NCBI GenBank assembly: GCA_944548615.1
Contig: OX155963.1
Coordinates: forward strand, 17,078,075-17,142,074
Direction: 5' to 3'
DNA length: 64,000 nucleotides
DNA from: Micropterix aruncella
Lineage: Eukaryota; Arthropoda; Insecta; Lepidoptera; Micropterigidae
Shown: one piece after another, positions 11,853 through 23,735 of the stretch
Numbering within the stretch: the first letter of the stretch is position 1
Layout of the letters: each line of letters begins with the position of its first letter
Made by a program: the position numbers and the translations under genes
Notes under the pieces: model-generated
What the model was told of the DNA's origin: nothing
The model's database searches: none
Seen by the model: only the letters and a program-made list of their open reading frames with translations

Positions 11853-13153
11853 CAGGGTCCGCCATGTAACGTTTTTTTTTCAACTAGTGCTTATTTCGTG
11901 TATGGCAACACTTACCTCATGTCTGATTTGACAGATAATTAGTTTTATCCTTCCGCTGAACGAATATGGTTGTGTATACGCTTGAACAACGCTGGGAAAT
12001 CTTGCGACATTACTTTGAAAATCATGGTAATGTTGCAGAATGTGTGCGAAAATTGCGTACGGATTTTGGAAGAAGAGAAGCACCGTCAGCTCCGTATGTT
12101 CGTTACCTTGTGAAAAAAGTGAAATAAACTGGCATCCTCATCGATAAACCAACGCGTGAAAAGCCAAAAACAGTGCGTACACCCGAGAATATTGCTGCTG
12201 TGGCCGAAAGTGTGCGTGAATCGCCATCAACATCAGTTCACCGTCGTTCTCAACAATTGGACATTTCGCAGACATCATTGAGACGAATTTTACGTAAAGA
12301 CCTTGGTATGACGCCGTACAAAGTCCAATTGGTTCAGGAGTTGAAGCCAACTGACCATCCAATGCGTTTTCGCTTCGCTAAGTGGGCCTGCGATCGACTT
12401 GCAGAAGATGCGGATTTTGCCAAAAAAATCATCTTTTCAGATGAAGCTCATTTCCATCTTGGCGAGTATGTAAACAAGCAGAATTGTCGCATTTGGGGCA
12501 CAGAAAACCCGCACGCATTCATTGAAAAGCCGGTGCACCCAAAACGAGTCACTGTTTGGTGCGGATTTTGGTCCAGAGGCATAATTGGGCCATTTTTCTT
12601 CGAAAATGAGCAAGGAGTGGCCGTTACCGTCAATGGCGATCGTTATCGGGCCATGTTGAACGAATTTTTGTTCACAGAAATTGAAGAGGAGGATATTGGC
12701 AACATTTGGTTTCAACAGGACGGCGCTACGTGCCACACAGCCAACGCTACACTTGATGTTTTGCGCCCTGTTTTTGAAAATCGCATTATCAGCCGCAGAG
12801 CTGATGTCGTTTGGCCACCTCGAAGCTGCGATTTGACACCGTTGGACTACTTTTTGTGGGGTGCCGTCAAAGATAAGTGTTACGCCGACAAACCAGAGAC
12901 AATTGACGCTTTAAAGGACAATATTCGTGAAGCCATTGGTGAAATACAGCTGCACACAATCGATAATGTACTTAAAAATTGGACCCATCGTGTAGGCTAC
13001 CGCATGGCCAGCCGAGGCAGCCATTTGAATGAAATTATTTTCCATCATTAACCGGAGGGATTGTACTTTCAAATAAAAAAAGAAATTTGAAAAAATATTC
13101 AGTAGTTTTTTTTTATAGCATTTTCAAAAAAAAAAGTTATTTGGCGGACCCTT
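11853..13153 (+). mobile_element. mariner-superfamily element, DD41D (rosa-like), nearly complete
   Basis: The ends are inverted: CAGGGTCCGCCATGTAAC on the left, and GTTATTTGGCGGACCCTT on the right, which reads AAGGGTCCGCCAAATAAC in reverse. Both are followed inward by a T- or A-run. A TA lies directly outside each end (11851-11852 and 13154-13155), the usual Tc1/mariner target duplication. The 1.3-kb length and single transposase frame fit the superfamily. The spacing of the catalytic residues points to the DD41D group, known as rosa. Only one stop codon separates it from an open transposase, so it arrived fairly recently compared with the other DNA transposons here. Confidence 0.9.
11966..13051 (+). 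pseudogene. DD41D mariner transposase with one premature stop
   Basis: From the ATG at 11966 the frame would encode 361 residues ending at the TAA of 13049-13051, but codon 54 (12125-12127) is TAA. The rest of the frame is open. The N-terminal half has a helix-turn-helix region (LDISQTSLRRILRKDLGM). The catalytic aspartates are D159 (IIFSDEAHF), D252 (WFQQDGATCHT) and D294 (PPRSCDLTPLDYFLWG). There are 41 residues between the second and third, hence DD41D. The protein would bind the terminal repeats and cut and paste the element at TA. The stop truncates it before the second DNA-binding and catalytic parts, so it cannot act unless read through. The downstream open frame lacks an early ATG that would keep the DNA-binding half. 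Confidence 0.9.
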
Positions 13154-13155
13154 TA

Positions 13156-13626
13156 GTTACCTACGATAGAATATTTTTTACAAATTACTTACTCTAAATA
13201 ATTTTTTTTGTAATTTTAACAAGATAAATAGGTACCTATTCTGTAAAATTTACTGAAAAAACACTATTTATACCATTTACGATATACCAAAACGTTTTTT
13301 GCACCACCGGGTTGAGTTTTCTATCGATGTTGAGGTATACTAAATATATCTTTCTACCACATTAAAAATAATAAATGATATTATAATCAAGTTAGGTACT
13401 GTACTTACCTAGTGAAGTCTTTGGGGAAATGAAAAATGATATGTTTTTATTCATTCTATTATTGTTCATACATACAGTTCAGCAAACCATATTTACACTT
13501 TGTTTTATATATTAAAACACTAATTAAATCAATCGTAGGGCGAAAACAAACAAGACGTGTGGGTACGTACGCCGGAAGCCCTGAGCTTTGAGTACTGGCG
13601 AAGCCGATATAAACCGGTTTCTCTCC
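13156..13626. other. unassigned spacer
   Basis: This stretch is AT-rich, with a short GC-richer part at 13550-13620 next to the hAT target site. No feature is recognised. Confidence 0.2.
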
Positions 13627-13634
13627 GTACGTAC

Positions 13635-14433
13635 TAGTGATGGGCGTGATTCTCAATTTTAAATCACGCGACGATCACGTTACTGGTATTTTATCACGCG
13701 TGATAATAACTGCTACTCGTGATTTTCGTGATTGTACTGAAATGTACTGTGAAACGTTAAGTAACAAAGTTTCGTCAATGTGATAACTAATAACAGAAAC
13801 GCGCATTATATTTGCTTAATATTTATTAGTAATTAGAAGAATTAGCGTTCAGAAAGATTAACTCTCTCGTTCTTTTGGTGCTAAGCCGAGTTCGTCTTTC
13901 TGAAATAATGTAAGCCACTTGTCCCCAAAAGTTATTTTATTGCTTTAACAAATCATGAGCAAACTCATTTACACGAACGATTACGACGCGAGCGATAACA
14001 GTGTCCAAATTCATACGATAACAGTGTCCAAATTCACGTTACGAACGAAATGATCGCCCACTCATCAGTCATCGTCCAGCCGGCGCGGGCGTTCGCCAGA
14101 ACGAACGGCGGACCACTGATCCACTGATCATATCACTGATCATATCACTAGTAGTGATATAAGAATGAACGAAACCAAGTGAACGGTTCAATTAGGCGCT
14201 CACCGATCATCGTTCAGTGGCGCGCCGTGCGGTCGTTCGACAGCGATCAGTGAGAACGGCCAATCACTGATCAGTGATCGGTCGCGTCGTAGCGGCGCCG
14301 AGTGATGGCAACGCGGTGCTGTTCGTAGCCGTGATTCAAATAGCATGTTCTTTCAAATTCTCGTAACACGTTCTTCGTGATTGCAAATATCACACGTTAT
14401 TGTTATTGCTATTCGTGATCACACCCATCACTA
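13635..14433. mobile_element. non-autonomous hAT element
   Basis: The ends are TAGTGATGGGCGTGATTC and, inverted, GTGATCACACCCATCACTA. A perfect 8-bp duplication, GTACGTAC, flanks it (13627-13634 and 14434-14441), which is diagnostic of hAT elements. The interior is packed with short subterminal repeats around ATCACTGATCA and CGTGAT, as expected of hAT transposase binding sites, especially at 14040-14300. It contains no transposase. The target sequence is itself a palindrome. Confidence 0.88.
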
Positions 14434-14441
14434 GTACGTAC

Positions 14442-14990
14442 GAAGCCGCCAGTGGTCACGCACACACGCGTCTCAAGCTTGCAGTAGTATACCTATCATA
14501 GCGCGGTTGTATGAAGCTGTGTCTCTGTTCCGCTTATTTACCATGTGCCTCGAACACCGAGTGCAACGATGCGTTTTTCCTGCGACCACACCCCTGGGGC
14601 GTTGACGTTTCATATTGTATGGAGATTTGATGTTCAAATCAATAAGAGTGACGTTTTCCTCCTGCTTCGAGCGAATCAGGCTTAAAATGTTCTGAAAATG
14701 TTTTTACACAAATTAATTTATTGTCGTCACGTTGGCAAGAACGTGACTTGATATATGAAATCTCTAATAAATATATTCAGACAAGACATCGTCAACTTTT
14801 ACATTTTCTTCTAACTTCACGTCAACCATTACCAAAATAATTGCAACGTGTAACGTGCAACGGTACTTACGCATGTGAAATCAATAAAATTAGTTTACTC
14901 TTCCATAACTTTTGTTTGATGTATTTTGCGCCTTCAAACGATCTTTTTCTCTATTTCAGAATGATATATCTGTACTACGGTATTTCATCA
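14442..14990. other. unassigned stretch
   Basis: No gene or element ends are recognised. The sequence near 14560-14660 is of mixed composition. The left boundary of the 15-kb family X copy probably lies at about 14995. Confidence 0.2.
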
Positions 14991-14994
14991 CGGG

Positions 14995-16500
14995 TTTTCA
15001 TAACACGACTGCCCAACAAAAAAAGAGTGTTATGTGTTCAGGGTTCATCTATGTATGTTTTCCGTTTCTTTATTACACTACTAGCTGACCCGTGCCCACT
15101 TCGTTGGGCAGTAAAACTTTTCACTTTGTGATGAAATTATGAGTGTGGTTTGGTTAGTACTGAGTGCTATGATTTATTTCCTGACTGCCAAAAGAAGGGT
15201 TATATTTTTACTGCTTATGTATGTATGTATTTGCATGCCAATTTGACTATATTACCGTTATTTGTGAGTGTCTTCTTGTGAGTGTCTTATTTGTGAGTGT
15301 CTTATCTCTTTATCCATTTATACAGTAAAATTGAAATTATATGCAGTAAAAGGGAAAACTATTTTGTTTTAAACACTTGAGACGATAAATTTACTTATTT
15401 TGATATGAATTCATAATTGTTGATAATATAACCAATAAACATGACCTAACGATTTAAATTATTTTTTTAATATAAAAAACTACTTTTTGTGACTTAAATA
15501 TAAAATTTAGACATATGCTGTCGCTGACTTTTTTATAGGCATTATCAAACTCTACAACTTTTCTCTAGAACTTAATCATATATCTCTCATCGTTAAGGCA
15601 GCGTTAGTTAGAAACCTTTTCGTTCGACCGTGTTTTCCGACTTACGTAGGAAATCCGACTACCACGAAAAAGTCTTTTCATTTTTCGGATTATTATATAG
15701 CCTATGGCACTCACAAATAACGTGGCTTTCTATTGGTAAAAGAATATTCAAAATCGGTTCAGTAGATCCAGAGATTACTTCCTACAACGTCACAAACTTT
15801 ACCTCTTTATAATATTAGTATAGATAACGTCTATAAACGCTCGAACCGATTTAAAAGTATGTAATATTGTTAGAACCGGTATGCCATCCCGAGTGTCAAA
15901 TGGTACATTAACCGTCAAAATATCAGGAAAATAGTTGTGTAAATGTCCAAATCTCCAAATGTTAATAAATTAACATAAATATATCGTGTTTAGTGTCAAA
16001 TGAAAGGCCTCGAATATATAAGTATCCATGTGGATAAAATTACATTAACCACATATATTTTATTAAAATACTATTTAAAAATATTATAATTACAGTAGTT
16101 TACTTTTTGTAACGGCAGTCGTGCTTTTTATTCCTTTTAATATATTTACTTGTTTCTCATACGTTTCCAACATAGTTCACTAAAAAATGCCCCAAAAAAT
16201 AAATTTCCGCGGACCTAATTTCATGTATCTACATGCGACATTCGGAAGCATTGTATATTCAAAATCAAAAAAGGCATTTACAAAAGAATATACGTTTTAA
16301 AAAAAATGATCGGCTTTTAATCGTCACATATCTACAATTAAGTTCGACAGAAGTATATTTTTCTTAGATTTTTTTGGTTATCGAATACTACCTACAACAT
16401 TAAGAGGCCTATTACAAAATAGCGTAGGTATTCTTTTAAAATGAGTTTAAAAAATGAACGCATTTTTTTTGGATGTAACTATAAAAGATAGGATAAATAA
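14995..16500 (-). repeat. dispersed repeat family X, copy split by Helitron B
   Basis: The left part (ATAACACGACTGCCCAACAA ... TTCCGTTTCTTTATTACACT) and the right part (TATAAACGCTCGAACCGATT ... TAACGGCAGTCGTGCTTTTT) are adjacent in other copies, but here they are separated by Helitron B at 15081-15824. The orientation is opposite to the copies at 32-36 and 48-50 kb. An (AAAT)n array at about 16492-16521 lies at the far end. Confidence 0.65.
15081..15824 (-). mobile_element. Helitron, non-autonomous, copy B
   Basis: On the minus strand it starts TCTATACTAATATTATAAAG and ends GGGTCAGCTAG, with A before and T after. It shares its internal blocks with copy A but is about 100 bp shorter, mainly through an internal deletion of the segment that follows GGCTATATTACCG. 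It sits inside repeat family X, so it arrived later than that repeat. Confidence 0.85.
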
Positions 16501-17189
16501 ATAAATAAATAAATAAATAACTATTCAACCCTGGGAGAAAACCGCGGCACTGAGCGCTCTTCTCTTACGCAAGCAAATATATACACAATTTCTAATTGTT
16601 TTTTGCAGTGTTTTCTCCTTTCTAATGACAATAATTTATATTATGTCGTATTGCTAAAAGAGTGAACTTTAATATAGTATAAGTATTATATAAGAATCTT
16701 ATTTTATTTCTGAGAAAATTAGAATGATACAGGAAGTTTTTTTTTTAATTTTGTGTAATTGTAAGTAATGTATACCTTGGATATGTGGTCAAAAAACGAA
16801 AAAATAAGGCCGCTATGGTCAACAAGAATACATGACGGACATAAAAAAAAATAGTATACGGTTTTCGTTGTAGTGATATTACTGTATTAAGGAGCTCAAA
16901 GTTTGCCTTCCGAGCGTTTTACGAATAACGACTTTCGGAAAATGGGCTGAATAAGTAAATAATATTCGTTATATCTAAAATTAAAGGCCGCTATGGTCAA
17001 CATCAAGAAATGGTCCAGGTAATTCAGTAATTAAAGTTTGTAGAAATCTCTTCATTTCTTGGAATTAGAACGCCAAAAATCCACTTTTCTTGCCTTTCTG
17101 GAAAAAATATGTGATAGGGCTCTTAATATATTTTATCTAAACGTATGCCAAAACTATAAAAAATGCTAAAGGAGTACGTACATCTTCAT
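16500..17189. other. unassigned stretch with a repeated AGGCCGCTATGGTCAACA
   Basis: The 18-mer AGGCCGCTATGGTCAACA occurs at about 16808 and 16987, suggesting an old direct duplication of about 180 bp. Nothing else is recognised. Confidence 0.3.
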
Positions 17190-17497
17190 ACAAAACGCCA
17201 AGCAAATTACTCTCGAATAAAAAACCCCTGTATCATGAAACTTATACCATAATAGCATTCGATCACAGTATCGTAAAGGTGTTGATTGAGTCGATTATTA
17301 AAATAAATATTAATACGAAAGTATACCGCTAGACATTTTTTCTTTAAATCTTAATATCATAACTTTCTATTTTCTCAACATCCACTTACTGAGCATCCTG
17401 AACGATCATGTAACGCTATGCTAAGTTTCATGACTGTATTTTTTATTCGAAAGTTAATTGCGTTAGCATGTTGTATGAGGAACTACAAAACGCCAAC
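17190..17497. repeat. imperfect inverted repeat
   Basis: The left arm contains ACAAAACGCC, CTCGAATAAAAAACCCC and ATCATGAAACTTATACC in order. The right arm (about 17400-17495) has their complements, GGAACTACAAAACGCC being shared at the outer edge. The arms are about 90 bp. This looks like a diverged foldback MITE without clear termini. Confidence 0.5.
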
Positions 17498-17968
17498 TAT
17501 GACTTATGTAGGTACTGTTTTAGCATTAATGCCGGTAGCAATGCGTAGACATCGAACTGCTGACTAGTATTGTATAGTTTGGTCGTCTCTATCTACAGCG
17601 TATTCAAAAATGTGTGTATTATTTAAAAGTGAAATAAAAAAGTCAAAAAAGATTTCTTTCCTAATCCAAGGTTCTCGAAATTTTTTTTGACAACCTTATG
17701 CATGTAAAGAAGGCGGCCAAATTATTAACTCAATCATACATTTCAGCACTAATATGCATTTTTCAAAATTATTATACTTTTAAATTGTGCTTACTATTAA
17801 CGTTCGGTGATTTTTATTGCAACGAATATATGTATATAAAACTATAGTTTTTGCTACTGTCGCTAATATCTATTCTAGAATTACAGTTATTAAGTTAAGT
17901 ATAAGTTAAAATATATCTTGATTTGTAATAGTACATTTTTAATTAGTATTATGTATGTGAGTATACCT

Positions 17969-18245
17969 CAGATATACTAGAATAGACCGCGGAAGTATGA
18001 AGGTGGACTGTGAGTGAATGCGATAGCGGAGTAAAAAGAGATAGCTGCATATACCCCCCCCCCCCCACCTCTATCCTTGTCTAGTCGCGCATGCGCGTTT
18101 ATCCATTGTCGAAGCGTTGCACTCAGCATATATTTACGGTATGCGCGTCTAAACAAGTATAGAGGGGGCCCATATTCAGCGTTCTCTTTCTATTCCCCTA
18201 TCGATTTCTCAGGCTGGTCGCGTGGTTTATTCTAGTATGTCTATG
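17969..18245. mobile_element. MITE family G, copy 1
   Basis: The inverted ends are CAGATATACTAGAATAGACC on the left and TTTATTCTAGTATGTCTATG on the right. The same sequence in the same order recurs at 41.8-42.1 kb (GGACTGTGAGTGAATGCGAT, TCAGGCTGGTCGCGTGGTTT). A 15-bp C run (about 18053-18067) interrupts this copy and is absent from the other. It has no coding capacity. Confidence 0.65.
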
Positions 18246-18305
18246 GAGTATACGTAAGTATATTCATATGTTTATAACCACAAAATCCCCAATTTCCTAT
18301 TAACC

Positions 18306-18592
18306 CCTTAAGCCCCGATTGGCCGATATCGGCCACAACACGACTCAGCGTGACTGCCCCGTTTTAATTTAATTTTAATTTAATTTGTTTGATTTTATTA
18401 TGTTTTATTATGTTAATATGTTTCATTTTAATTATGGGTACACTTATTTTAATTACTGCCAAACCACGTTTGGCAGTAATTAATGTTTTGGTGAGACAGT
18501 GTCGTAATTCATTTTTTTTACTTATTTTTACTAAATTTTTTTGGGACAGCAACTTGTCAATCGGCTGAGGGGCCGAGGCCTGAAGGGTTAAA
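18306..18592. mobile_element. TTAA-flanked MITE
   Basis: The left end is TTAACCCCTTAAGCCCCGAT and the right end GGCCTGAAGGGTTAA, so TTAA brackets inverted CCCTT(C/A)AGGC-type ends. This fits a piggyBac-like non-autonomous element. The interior is AT-rich and holds the perfect hairpin CTGCCAAAC/GTTTGGCAG at about 18458-18476. Confidence 0.45.
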
Positions 18593-18647
18593 AATGGTAT
18601 ATTTTTTCTTTGAATTACCATTTTTTTAGATAAATCAAGATAATTAA

Positions 18648-18960
18648 GGGCTCTCTAGACGATCAAGCATGCTTGTCAAGCATCGCGTCGCGGGCTGGGA
18701 GGGAATCGTAAACCGCAGGAAATATGCATTTTTTTTTAATATTTACCAAAAATGTCTAATTTTGTAGTTTTATACCTGTGAGTCATGTCGTTCATCAATC
18801 AATTACGTCTAATTAACGTGACTTCCTTGTAGAAAATACAAAATAAGGCATTTTTGGTAAATATTTAGAAAATATATTTGCATATTTTCTGCGGTTTACG
18901 ATCCCTTCCCAGCCCGCGACACGATGCTGGACAAGCATGCTTGATCGTCTAGAGAACCCC
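18648..18960. mobile_element. foldback MITE family F, copy 1
   Basis: The arms are inverted almost from end to end: GGGCTCTCTAGACGATCAAG ... GCGTCGCGGGCTGGGAGGGA against its complement, with a short centre around GTCATGTCGTTCATC. TTAA lies outside both ends. The other two copies (28.8 and 37.1 kb) are flanked by TAA, so a 3-bp TAA duplication (Harbinger-like) is also consistent here. Confidence 0.75.
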
Positions 18961-19320
18961 TTAAATCGATCGTGGCAATTCTAGAACATATTTAATGTAA
19001 TAATACTAAAATTTATATTTGTATATACCTACATACAATAAATATCACATGGTTTTGATAGGCAGCACAGTTTATAAGTTTAATAATTTTGAAAAATGCG
19101 AATCGGTGCTGAAATGTACGCTTGAGTATAACAATTTTCTATAATTCTAGAATAAATATAAAAACCGATAATACCAACAACTATACTTTTATATACATTC
19201 TACAATAAAAATCACTGAGCCTTAATAGTAAGCACAGTTTAAAAGTACAATAATTTTGATACTGAAATGTATGCTTGAGTATAATAATTTGGCCTCCCTC
19301 TGTAAGGTATGTTATTTAAA

Positions 19321-22112
19321 TGGCGGTCGTGTACTAGTAACATCACATCACTTACTGGCTCCACGCAGTTCAGATTTAGGCCTATGAAGATATCTTATAT
19401 CTAATAACGATATCTTAAAAAATACGGTTTACGGAAATATTATATTCAATTTATTAAATTTACAAATAGACAATCATACATATGTACCTATGTCAAAGTG
19501 CACAAAGGATACGCGGCAACGGAAAGCACCTTTTAGCGACATATAACGGCACTGCGCAGAGGCCGGGAAACGAATTGAATGGAAATGTGTCGCGGTGGAT
19601 GTCAACAATGGCAACTGTGAAAAGAAAGTATGCGAGAAACTGCGAAATATACGCGAGAGCACAGCCGCATTGGAGGCATGTCAGGGTTGTCAGAGCAAAA
19701 AAAAAGATATCATTGTTTTTATTCATTCATTATATGGTATAAATTAATTCATTATATGGTATAAATTGCTCAACTCCATATTGCTTTTTGGCAACCCTTA
19801 TGCGCCGGCGAAACTGATAGCAATTTATTTGGCCATCTATAGTAACATTGATAATAAATGTTTTTTTTAATAAAGGACTGGTATAAGACTTCTATAAGAC
19901 CCCAATAAATTAACCAATGACAACAATAATACCATTTTATTATTATTGCCATCTATCGCATTTTTTATATAGGCTGATACATCACAGAAATAATACAGGG
20001 AGATAGAATGCCATCTATTATTCTATCTGAATTTTAAAAGTGCGTAATTATTACGTTGAAACCTGTATACCAAATTAAAAATTGTCATATAAAATGTAAG
20101 TAAAAATAAAATGATTCAAAAAAACGTTTGTTATTATATATTACCTATGACTTTTAAACCTGTAGCGATTTCTAAAACAATGGGGTTCTCTCTTAGTTTA
20201 TACCTAAGTTCATTTTAATTTACGCATGTTTCTGTGTAATTTTAGTTTACTTTGACACGAACTGTTTTTTTATGCAAAATACGCAACAACCCACTGCCCA
20301 AGAACATAATGGGAATTATTGCGTTTCCTTAGAGTTGAAATTAAGTCGCTTTAAAAATAACTAGGATTAGTTCATACATTAAAAACTAGCTATATTGATG
20401 TTTTGACAATTTTATTATTTACACGTAACAAAATTATCGACTTCCTTATGAATCTATGATTGAGATTAGTTAATTAAAAAGTTAGCAACAGTGGCACTGA
20501 AACGCGAAATCCACACACCCGGAGTGAATGGTAGCCATATACACTATTTTGAATACTACAATGGTATTACTGTAAAAGCATTATTTAATGGTATAATTTC
20601 GAAAACAACGGCTCAAGCTTTAATGCTGATGTTATTGTGCCTTTTCATAGACCTAACATTACGATACAATATTAATGCATTATTAGATAGGTACCTAGAT
20701 TAAATACTTTAGTCGTGTCATGACCAAACATTGCAAATCGACATAGCGTTTTGGGGTAATAGAGTTTAAACAAATTTATGATAAGTTATTGACAGGTTGC
20801 ATCAATTGCTCTCATCTGTTTAGAATGATAACTTTCCGTGTACCATAGCGACTTAGTTGTCAAAACAAAGCAATTTGACCTTAGAAGTTTGGTTGGCACT
20901 AATTATGCACAAAAATTTTACATTTATAGGGTAAGTAAAATTTGTAGCAGCTCGGCGATATTCACGTATTCAATTCTTAAGAAAGCAATGATTAATGACG
21001 GTGTTGACGAGTCACTGTAATTGCAAGATAATAATAATATGCATTCATGAATATATTTAAGTAACATGTCTTTATGACTATATTATAAAACGTGTATTCA
21101 TATTAAATGTATTTACTTAAATCACGCTATGACTCCTCCCTTCTAACTTCCACCTATTTGTGTTTATTTAAAAAAAAGAAGAAATGTTTTAAGTGGAAAC
21201 ATGTAAATAGCTTATCCTTGAAATTTAATAATTTTGTATGTAATGTATTGAAACAGCTGTATGTTTCCTGAATAATATTTAAATTTAAAGAATGTCTGTT
21301 TCATTTATCTGCTTCAAAATATCAAACAGAAACCTTACCAGCTATATTTTATAACAAAAAAAATCCGGCTTAAATAATGGTGCATATACGAATATGTCGT
21401 CTAGAATCCCATTTATTCGAAACAACCATTTTCTATTTACTACAGACTTATGTGATTTAACATAGCTATTATATTTAATAATCACTTAGTATTTAATACT
21501 CTGATATTGCATTTAATACTCTGACAAACTACCGCACTACGCGGTTCAATAGATATTAAAGGAATAATATTATGATTTAAATTAAATATGCAACAATGGA
21601 TTAGGTAGGTATATAATTTATTAAATTTAATTTGCTAATTTTTTTTAGCCAAGGACGCACAAAACGATTTTAATTCGAACTGCCGAAATGTTATAAATGG
21701 AATAGCGTTTCGGTGCGATCAAAGTAAATTTAGGACAAAATGCACGAAGAAATAGACGCAAAATCTTTCTCAGAGTATCGAATAATCAAAGTAAAATAAA
21801 ATGTTTGCCACAAAATTCGTAATTAAAGTGCATTTTCAATGATAATTTAAACCACGAAAAAAAACGCAATCAGATTAATTGAGTAGTGCCATTGTAAAAG
21901 CTGGCTATTTTTATCTTAAACGCACGCTCGTTTTCAGTATTTCACCACACATTTAAAATTATAATATATGTACCTATGTATGTATGTATGTAAAGTAATA
22001 TTATATATACTGCATTGAGTGAATTTTACAATAATGATATATAAGAAATGTAATAAGGACGTCATATAATATTAGTTGGCAATGGTCCTAATATAATCGT
22101 TAAATATTTAAA
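19321..22112. other. unassigned AT-rich stretch
   Basis: There are no recognised elements. The segment 19490-19700 is GC-richer with open frames on both strands but no known similarity. ATTCATTATATGGTATAAATT is doubled at 19720-19770. GCCATCTAT occurs three times at 19830-20020. An open frame of 70 codons at 20491-20703 has no match I recognise. Candidate host exons cannot be excluded. Confidence 0.25.
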
Positions 22113-22114
22113 TA

Positions 22115-22434
22115 CAGTAAGACCTCGCTTATCCGAGGTAATGTCGACCGAGGGTACCTCGGATAATAGAAAACTCGGATAACACGGACTTAAATCGAGG
22201 GGAAACATATTATTATGGTCAATTAAAGGAATACATCTATTACATATTAAATGTAGTCAGTTAAACATGTAATACATGACATACTTACATAAATTATAAA
22301 ATGCAGTACTGCATAGTAAAATTGGAGCAGAGCGGTAACGTTGGGAGGTAAAAGCATGGGCCTAGCCGTGGCCTTTTCGACCCCGATTAACACGAACTCG
22401 GTTAATCGGGGCTCGGATAACCGCGGCCCTACTA
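22115..22434. mobile_element. pogo/Tigger-like MITE
   Basis: The left end is CAGTAAGACCTCGCTTATCC, and the right end read in reverse is TAGTAGGGCCGCGGTTATCC, followed by GAG in both. TA flanks both sides (22113-22114 and 22435-22436). Repeated CTCGGATAA units sit inside both ends, as in pogo-type elements. At 320 bp there is no room for a transposase. Confidence 0.75.
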
Positions 22435-22436
22435 TA

Positions 22437-23234
22437 CATATATTCAGTCAAAATAGCAAATAATATATATCAGATATTTTTTTTAAATATTAATAAAAAA
22501 ACAACTATTAACATAAATACCAAATTGAACATTAACGTAAATAATTACAAATAAACATATTACATTCAGGTACACATTAAAAGTAAATAATCACAATTGA
22601 ATTTATCAACTTATTGGTTTGTATTTAATATTTATTTATGAAAACCTAAAAAGTGTCTAAATTTTAAAATGTTGGACATTATCGGTAAATCGTCGATTTA
22701 TTTCCATGTAAAAATGTCTATCGTCTTGCAAGTTTGTTTTTAAATTTTAAATTAAATAGGTCGTTAATCGATCCTTTTTCGGGCAACCCTGAGAAGAAAG
22801 GTGAGCAAATGCTGCGTGTGTGTGTGTGTCGCGTCGCGCGCGCAGCCGCGCTCGCAGATTCGCATCGCGTGCACACTAGGCACGTACAGACACAGACGAG
22901 AGTTTAAATTAACGGTAAAGTCATCGGCAGACGCAAAACGACAGAAATACAAGAAGTATCCCGCCCGAGACCGCACCGTCTGCAAAATGAAAACATCAAC
23001 ATTGTCGCGAGCGGCGCGACACGTTGAGACCGCACGAGACTACACTCATGCGACCGAGGTCTCCCGCCATTGCGACACGCGGGTGCAGCACCAAACTTTG
23101 TAGAAATGCATCGGTCGAGTGCAATTTTTAAACTATATGTAATGTCAAGAGTAAGAGTAAGAGCAATCTTGGGGCCTGCTCTAAAAATGCGTATCATTTA
23201 AGCCCAGGACTTGTGAGATGGTACGTCGTTATTA
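22437..23234. other. unassigned stretch, GC-rich at 22.80-23.10 kb
   Basis: The block 22800-23100 contains a TGTGTG run and CpG-rich sequence (GTCGCGTCGCGCGCGCAGCC) with overlapping open frames on both strands. No family is recognised. It could be a host promoter or exon, but no splice-site pattern settles this. Confidence 0.25.
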
Positions 23235-23735
23235 CTTTCCAGCCAGAGGGAAAGTGTTGTGAACGCATTTCTGTGTGTCTGTGTGTGTTTATTCCTCCAC
23301 GATAGCGGCCAAACGCTTCATCCGATTGTGCTGAAATTTGGCATGCAAGCATCATTTGATCATGGCAAGAGTTGAAATGAGTTGTGGTTGAAATCAGACT
23401 ACCAGGGGGCGCGCTAGTACTTCAATCTCGAAATATTAGACTTAGAGACTTGACATTTGGTACACAGATGCGTCGTTAGGCCGAAACCACATTGAGAAAT
23501 ATCTCTTATACTTGGTTGAAATATCTCTTATAAAAGCGACAAAAAAAACGCCGTATTTAAGAAAATACTACATCATATCGGAAAAAAGCCATTTTAAAAC
23601 CACGGAAATACTACATTTGCGATCATAATCACTTGACACAATCAATATCGGGATGCGGGGGGGGGGGGGGGGCTTGTCTGCCTGCCGGGAAAGTCTTGGG
23701 GTGACACAACCGTTTTTGTAAAATTATTTTTTATG
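23235..23735. mobile_element. non-autonomous element with ACTTTCC ends, copy 2
   Basis: This is the inverted relative of the element at 10.6-11.6 kb. The left end is TTACTTTCCAGCC and the right end GCCGGGAAAGTCTTGGGGTG then ACACAACCG. Shared interior blocks include GCCAAACGCTTCATCCGATT and CTCGAAATATTAGACTTAGA. A G run of about 15 lies near 23658. It has one copy of the unit that is doubled in copy 1. Confidence 0.55.

Larger units (their letters stand above)
17690..19320. repeat. long inverted repeat pair (family Y) enclosing MITEs
   Basis: The segment 17700-17890 (GGCGGCCAAATTATTA ... GTGCTTACTATTAACG ... TATTCTAGAATTACAG) reappears inverted at 19140-19315. A second, tandem partial copy lies at 19060-19150 (GCACAGTTTATAAGTTTAAT, TGCTGAAATGTACGCTTGAG). 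The pair encloses three MITEs, so it may be the two ends of one larger foldback element that collected later insertions, or two independent copies. Confidence 0.55.

Noticed and set aside
12173..12175. Start of the mariner transposase at 12173
   Set aside because: The codon there is GTG, and the same frame with the family's N-terminus is found upstream, broken by one stop. The true start is 11966.
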